From Pseudomonas taeanensis MS-3 (GTDB taxonomy: Bacteria; Pseudomonadota; Gammaproteobacteria; Pseudomonadales; Pseudomonadaceae): a stretch of DNA of 64,000 nt. A model generated the notes under the pieces. That model did not search any database and was not told where the DNA came from. It saw only the letters and a list, made by a program, of their open reading frames with translations. This document shows positions 60,454 through 64,000 of this stretch, piece by piece. Position 1 is the first letter of the stretch; each line of letters begins with the position of its first letter. The stretch is from the NCBI RefSeq assembly GCF_000498575.2, contig NZ_AWSQ01000002.1:550901-614900 (forward strand), written 5' to 3'. The position numbers were made by a program, and so were the translations under genes.

Positions 60454-60759
60454 TCAGTAGGTGAGGTACAGGTAGGCGAGACCGTTAAGGATGACCGCAC
60501 CGCATACAACGGCTAGCCAGAAGTAAGCCCCTGAACCCTTCGAGCGGGCGTCGAGGATTTCTGGGGCCTGGTGGTGAAGGTAAGGCGGCGTTTGCTGCTT
60601 AGTTGACCGCTCCACTCTGTCCATATCTTCAACACTGGAGATCTTCCCGGCGTCCTCGGACTGAGGTCGCGGTGGTCCTGCCCTGAAGTCATCCCAAGAA
60701 GCCTTGTGTCCTGGCTGGCGGCGCTCGTCACGCCACCACTCACGATCTTCTAATCGCAT
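60454..60759 (-). CDS. small tail-anchored membrane protein
   Basis: This encodes 101 residues, highly charged and probably disordered at the N-terminus (MRLEDREWWRDERRQPGHKA), with a single C-terminal hydrophobic segment (YFWLAVVCGAVILNGLAYLY). The start at 60759 has AAGGAGAGCC upstream, a strong ribosome site. I do not recognise the family. It is a lone gene between the tRNA and the NCS1 transporter; its position beside a tRNA allows a horizontally acquired origin but nothing else supports that. Confidence 0.65.
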   Translation of the reverse strand: MRLEDREWWRDERRQPGHKASWDDFRAGPPRPQSEDAGKISSVEDMDRVERSTKQQTPPYLHHQAPEILDARSKGSGAYFWLAVVCGAVILNGLAYLYLTY

Positions 60760-61009
60760 ACGGCTCTCCTTGCCTTCATCCAGCGTCCTGTCTGCTGGGA
60801 TTATCTTGGTTCAACAAAGCCAATGGCGAAAGTGTCAGTGCCGTGGCGAAGCGATCCGGGGTATTACCGGATAACCGCTGTAATCCCCTCGCGGCATAAG
60901 ACAAGACCTGTGCACTGAATGACAAAAGAACGGGCGGTCAGCGTCAATTCATCGCCGCCTTGTCACACTTACCATCATGACTCTCTCAAACAACAACAAA
61001 GAGAAAGTC

Positions 61010-62371
61010 ATGGCCGGAAACATCAAAAAACAAGGCGATAGCATCGACTACACCGCCATCGAGGTGCCCGATGCACAGCGCATGAGCAAAGGCTCACTGA
61101 CCATGGCCTGGTGGGCCATCTGCAGCGCCATGTTCTGGCTGGTGGTGTCCGCCACCCTGGCAATGAGTTTCGGCACGATGAATGCCGTCATCGGCTTACT
61201 GCTGTCTGTCGTAACCTATGCGGCCATCAACGGCGTCATTGCCCGCTACGCCATCAAGACCGGGTTGTCGGTCGCGCTGTTCTCCCGCGTGCTGTTCGGA
61301 CGCACCGGCGCGGCACTGGCCACCCTGATCTTCTTCGCCACCGCGATCTACTACAGCGTATTCGAAGGCTCGGTGATCGCTATCGCCATCCACAACTATG
61401 TATCCGGTCTGACGCTCAATCAGGCGTATCTGCTAGTGGTGCTGTACAGCGTGCCGCTGGTATTCGGCAGCGTGCAAAACTGGCTGGACAAACTCAATGG
61501 TGTGCTGCTGCCGCTCTACCTGATGGGCCTGATCGCAGTGGTGGTGATGGCCGTCGGCGAATACGGCTACAGCTCGGCCTGGCTGGAAATGGGGCCTGAG
61601 AGCGGGCCGGTGAGCAATGGCTGGTGGGACTGTTTCACCTACTTCATGGGCGTCTGGATTCTCATGATGTACACCTGGGACTACGCCCGCTTCGGCCGTA
61701 AGCAGGATGCCGGCTACCACGCCAAATTCAACTTCGGCCTGCCGTTCTATACCTTCACCTTCCTGATCAACGGCCTGGTCGGGATCTTCCTCGCTGCCAC
61801 CATCCCCACCCAGGGCGGCCTGTCGGAAGTCTCGGTGGTGCTCGCCATCGTCGAGTTGATGGGGGTCTGGGGGCTACTGTTCGTCTGGGTCAGCCAGACC
61901 CGCATCAACACCGCCAACTTTTTCATGGCGGCCAGCAATATGCACGCGTTCTTCGGCCGCTTTGGCCTGGGCAAGGTTCCCTATATGGTTTGGGCCATCG
62001 TGGTCGGCGCACTGGTCTACCTGCTGATGCTGCTCAACGTGTTCAGTTACATCCTGCAGGCCTTGGCGTACCAGAGCATCTTCGTGGTCGCCTGGGTGGC
62101 GATTGCCCTGGCACACATCTGCTCGCCGAAGTATTCGCAGTTGTTCGAGGGCAAGGTCGAGTTCGCCCTCGAGCGAGTCAACGCCTTCAACCCGTGCGGT
62201 TTGACCGCCTGGTTCTTTGCCGCAGGCCTGGGAATAGTGCTGCTGAACTTCGGCGGCGCAACGCTGGCGACCTTCTCGGCGCCGGTGACCTTTGTCAGCG
62301 CGTTTGGCAGCTACTGGCTGCTGCTCAACAGCGCCAAACGCAGCTGGTTTGTTCGCGCCAGCTGCACCTGA
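61010..62371 (+). CDS. NCS1-family nucleobase/hydantoin permease
   Basis: This encodes 453 residues with twelve hydrophobic segments. NCS1 transporters import cytosine, uracil, allantoin or hydantoins with Na+ or H+. The first helix region MAWWAICSAMFWLVVSATLA, ATAIYYSVFEGSVIAIAIHN, WTWDYARFGRK-like MYTWDYARFGRKQDAGYHAK and ILQALAYQSIFVVAWVAIAL are family-like. The start at 61010 is used; 60977 is an in-frame alternative. Neighbours, a porin and a hydantoinase B-like gene, suggest a hydantoin or oxoproline-type substrate rather than a nucleobase, but that is inference. Confidence 0.85.
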   Translation: MAGNIKKQGDSIDYTAIEVPDAQRMSKGSLTMAWWAICSAMFWLVVSATLAMSFGTMNAVIGLLLSVVTYAAINGVIARYAIKTGLSVALFSRVLFGRTGAALATLIFFATAIYYSVFEGSVIAIAIHNYVSGLTLNQAYLLVVLYSVPLVFGSVQNWLDKLNGVLLPLYLMGLIAVVVMAVGEYGYSSAWLEMGPESGPVSNGWWDCFTYFMGVWILMMYTWDYARFGRKQDAGYHAKFNFGLPFYTFTFLINGLVGIFLAATIPTQGGLSEVSVVLAIVELMGVWGLLFVWVSQTRINTANFFMAASNMHAFFGRFGLGKVPYMVWAIVVGALVYLLMLLNVFSYILQALAYQSIFVVAWVAIALAHICSPKYSQLFEGKVEFALERVNAFNPCGLTAWFFAAGLGIVLLNFGGATLATFSAPVTFVSAFGSYWLLLNSAKRSWFVRASCT

Positions 62372-62517
62372 AACCAACACCCCTGTCCGCCGGGCCGATG
62401 CAGTCGGCTCTGGCAACTCGCCGCAGCCACCCACCCGATCCAGCACAAGCCACGGCACTGCCGTGGCTGGGTGCCGCGCTGCTGAAAACAAGACTAATAA
62501 TGCCAAAGAGCCCATCC

Positions 62518-63696
62518 ATGAGCCTGATCAACCTGCACCCACTACCCACACTGACATTACTGCCATTGCTGGCATGGCTCGCGCTACCCGCCGGCGCGGT
62601 GGCTATCAATGACAACCTGGACATAGGCGGCGCCGTGCGCGCGCGTATCGACTACGACCCCGACCGGGATATCGAGAAGCTCAGCTTCGATACCGCCTTC
62701 CTCACCGCGACCTACAACTCCGACAGCTGGATCGGCGCGGCCAAATACCGTTTCTATGGCAAGGCCTACCCCTTCGATTACACCGACAAGATCGGCGACA
62801 TCTCCTTCGCCGAATATGCCTGGATCGGCTACAAGTTCGATGAATCCCGTCAGGTTCAGGTCGGCCTGAACAAGATTCCCTTCGGCCTGCTGCCTTATGC
62901 CGGCAGTACCTTCTTCGAGACCCTGGGCAGCGTGATCGGCCTGGAGGACATTGCGAACCTGGGGGTCAAATACATCCAGCAGCAGGACGACTGGAACCTC
63001 CAGCTCGGTTACTACCTGCGCCCGGCCGATCAGGGCCAAGGCACCAGCCGCGGCGGGCGAACCTATGCAACCAGTGTCGCCACGGCCGACGACTACGTCG
63101 TCGACGGCAGCGACAATCATGAGCGCGACATACTGGTCGGACGTCTGGCCCGCAACCTCAAGCTCGGCAACTGGCAGTCGGAGATCGGCGCCTCGGCATT
63201 GACCTCGACGCTGCACAACCAGGACAGCCGCGACAGTGGCCGACGCAATGCCCTGGCGGCCCATTACCTGGGCAAGAACGGCCCCTGGGGCGTTCAGTTG
63301 CAAGCCACTCGCCAGGTCATGAACCCGCAGAACCCCGGCAGCGACAAGCTGGTCAGCTTCGGCAGCTTCGACGGCACCTTCAACGTCGCGGCCAAGGGCA
63401 ATCTGTATATCGCCGACCTCAGCTACGACATTCCCGGCACACTCGGCTGGCTCTCCGGAGTCAAGGTCTACGGCAACTACAGCCTGTTCGACAAGGATGA
63501 GTCCAGCTTCGAGGACTCCCAGCGCTTCATCCTCGGCACCTCGTTCTCGCTGGAAGACCTGTGGATCGCCGTCGAGTGGCTGCATGGCAAGCACGATCCC
63601 TATATCGGCGGCAGTAGCTACACCCAGAGCCTGGGCGCCGGGGGTAGCGATCGCTGGGAAAACCAGTTGTACACCAACATCGGTTACTACTTCTGA
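62518..63696 (+). CDS. outer-membrane porin
   Basis: This encodes 392 residues. A signal peptide (MSLINLHPLPTLTLLPLLAW...AVA) precedes an amphipathic beta-barrel with repeated aromatic-ending strands: RARIDYDPDRDIEKLSFDTA, FLTATYNSDSWIGAAKYRFY, FAEYAWIGYKFDESRQVQVG, LNKIPFGLLPYAGSTFFETL and a C-terminal TNIGYYF ending in Phe, the usual assembly signal. It resembles the OprP/OprO-like carboxylate or phosphate-type porins in layout. It is 147 bp after the NCS1 gene, suggesting a shared uptake route. Start ATG 62518; ATG 62500 is an alternative. A terminator follows. Confidence 0.88.
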   Translation: MSLINLHPLPTLTLLPLLAWLALPAGAVAINDNLDIGGAVRARIDYDPDRDIEKLSFDTAFLTATYNSDSWIGAAKYRFYGKAYPFDYTDKIGDISFAEYAWIGYKFDESRQVQVGLNKIPFGLLPYAGSTFFETLGSVIGLEDIANLGVKYIQQQDDWNLQLGYYLRPADQGQGTSRGGRTYATSVATADDYVVDGSDNHERDILVGRLARNLKLGNWQSEIGASALTSTLHNQDSRDSGRRNALAAHYLGKNGPWGVQLQATRQVMNPQNPGSDKLVSFGSFDGTFNVAAKGNLYIADLSYDIPGTLGWLSGVKVYGNYSLFDKDESSFEDSQRFILGTSFSLEDLWIAVEWLHGKHDPYIGGSSYTQSLGAGGSDRWENQLYTNIGYYF

Positions 63697-63736
63697 GGCC
63701 ATAAGCGGCGCCAGCAACCACTGACGCTCCTGTTTT

Positions 63737-63760
63737 CGCCAGCCCTGTGCTGGCGTTTTT
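63737..63760 (+). terminator. terminator after the porin
   Basis: CGCCAGC (63737-63743), loop CCTGT, GCTGGCG (63749-63755), then TTTTT. It lies 41 bp after the porin stop. Confidence 0.92.
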
Positions 63761-63946
63761 ATGCGCCGCGATCCGTCCTCCGGGCGCTGGATCCCGCCTC
63801 GCCACAGCAATAGGAGCAGTGCACTCCAGGCCAAAAAACGGTGCGCCCGACGACAAGCCAGCCGCCAGGCCCGCGCGTAGCTTTAGTGACGTGGGCAAGA
63901 CATCCGTCACGGCCCCCCCGGATAAAAACAAGATTTCTGGTGACCC

Positions 63947-64000
63947 ATGAACACAGTAGATCCGATCACCCTGGCAGTCGTGCGCGGCGCGCTCGAAACC
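63947..64000 (+). CDS. hydantoinase B/oxoprolinase-family protein, N-terminal fragment (cut by window edge)
   Basis: Only 18 residues are present: MNTVDPITLAVVRGALET. The DPITLAVVRGALE pattern is the usual start of HyuB-type hydantoinase B subunits. These act with HyuA in ATP-dependent hydrolysis of hydantoins or 5-oxoproline. The gene continues beyond the right edge. It lies after the porin terminator, so it may begin a separate transcript. Confidence is limited by the short fragment. Confidence 0.6.
   Translation, partial: MNTVDPITLAVVRGALET

Noticed and set aside
62584-63834. A 416-codon minus-strand frame opposite the porin
   Set aside because: The porin frame has a signal peptide and a Phe-ending barrel; the antisense frame is compositional.

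Overview
The window reads as chromosomal DNA of a GC-rich gammaproteobacterium, almost certainly a Pseudomonas. The signs are recA-recX with a LexA-type SOS box, a braCDEFG branched-chain amino acid operon, a RhlG-type ketoacyl reductase, a FinR/FprA pair, an ErdR-type response regulator, RapA, CcoM, and several families that I know mainly from Pseudomonas (QSregVF, DUF2288, DUF5064, CigR-like). From memory, the order cinA-recA-recX-LOG-MBL-phosphoketolase-QSregVF-DTW-erdR resembles the PA3618-PA3604 stretch of P. aeruginosa, read in the same order. About 69 protein-coding genes (two cut by the window edges) and one tRNA are supported. There is no rRNA, CRISPR array, prophage or complete insertion sequence.

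Layout. 1-3250: periplasmic copper-resistance operon (end of copA, a small Met/His-rich protein, copB, a cytochrome c with a His-rich repeat tail, a DUF411 protein). 3400-6025: an 83-residue unknown, pncC/cinA, recA, recX. 6100-12900: LOG nucleosidase-like protein, beta-CASP RNase-like protein, divergent phosphoketolase, small proteins, tRNA modification enzyme. 12880-20080: DMT exporter, erdR, dgkA, finR/fprA, a divergent VOC/ABM pair, trmO, DUF2182/DUF1326. 20240-22375: rhlG, DUF1456, and a pseudouridine synthase homologue lacking its catalytic motif. 22513-27418: braGFEDC. 28600-31870: phosphonate/selenate-type ABC transporter, followed by a dehydrogenase/hydroxypyruvate isomerase-like pair. 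33724-40073: diguanylate cyclase with a periplasmic NMT1-like sensor, MFS carrier, rapA. 40238-41617: a three-gene alkB operon, then a 38-residue ccoM-like gene under a perfect ANR box. 41774-42041: MITE-like element with 18-bp inverted ends. 42097-60160: enzymes, transporters and regulators (COG3146 protein, ABC exporter, ppiA, LysR, azoR, two DMT carriers, CigR-like, DEAD helicase, MDR reductase, PQQ sugar dehydrogenase, LTA-synthase-like sulfatase, CvfB-like S1 protein). 60278: tRNA-Thr(CGU). 61010-64000: NCS1 permease, porin and the start of a hydantoinase B gene, which look like an uptake and degradation module for a hydantoin or oxoproline-like compound.

Most of the window is core genome. 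The points most worth following are the ANR-controlled orphan ccoM, the MITE-like element, the pseudouridine synthase homologue without GRLD, the phosphoketolase homologue with an altered cofactor motif, the VOC/ABM pair around a GntR-like operator, and the DUF1326/DUF2182 pair. I did not find a clearly new multi-gene defence or mobile system. Functions are read from motifs and remembered family features; no search was run.
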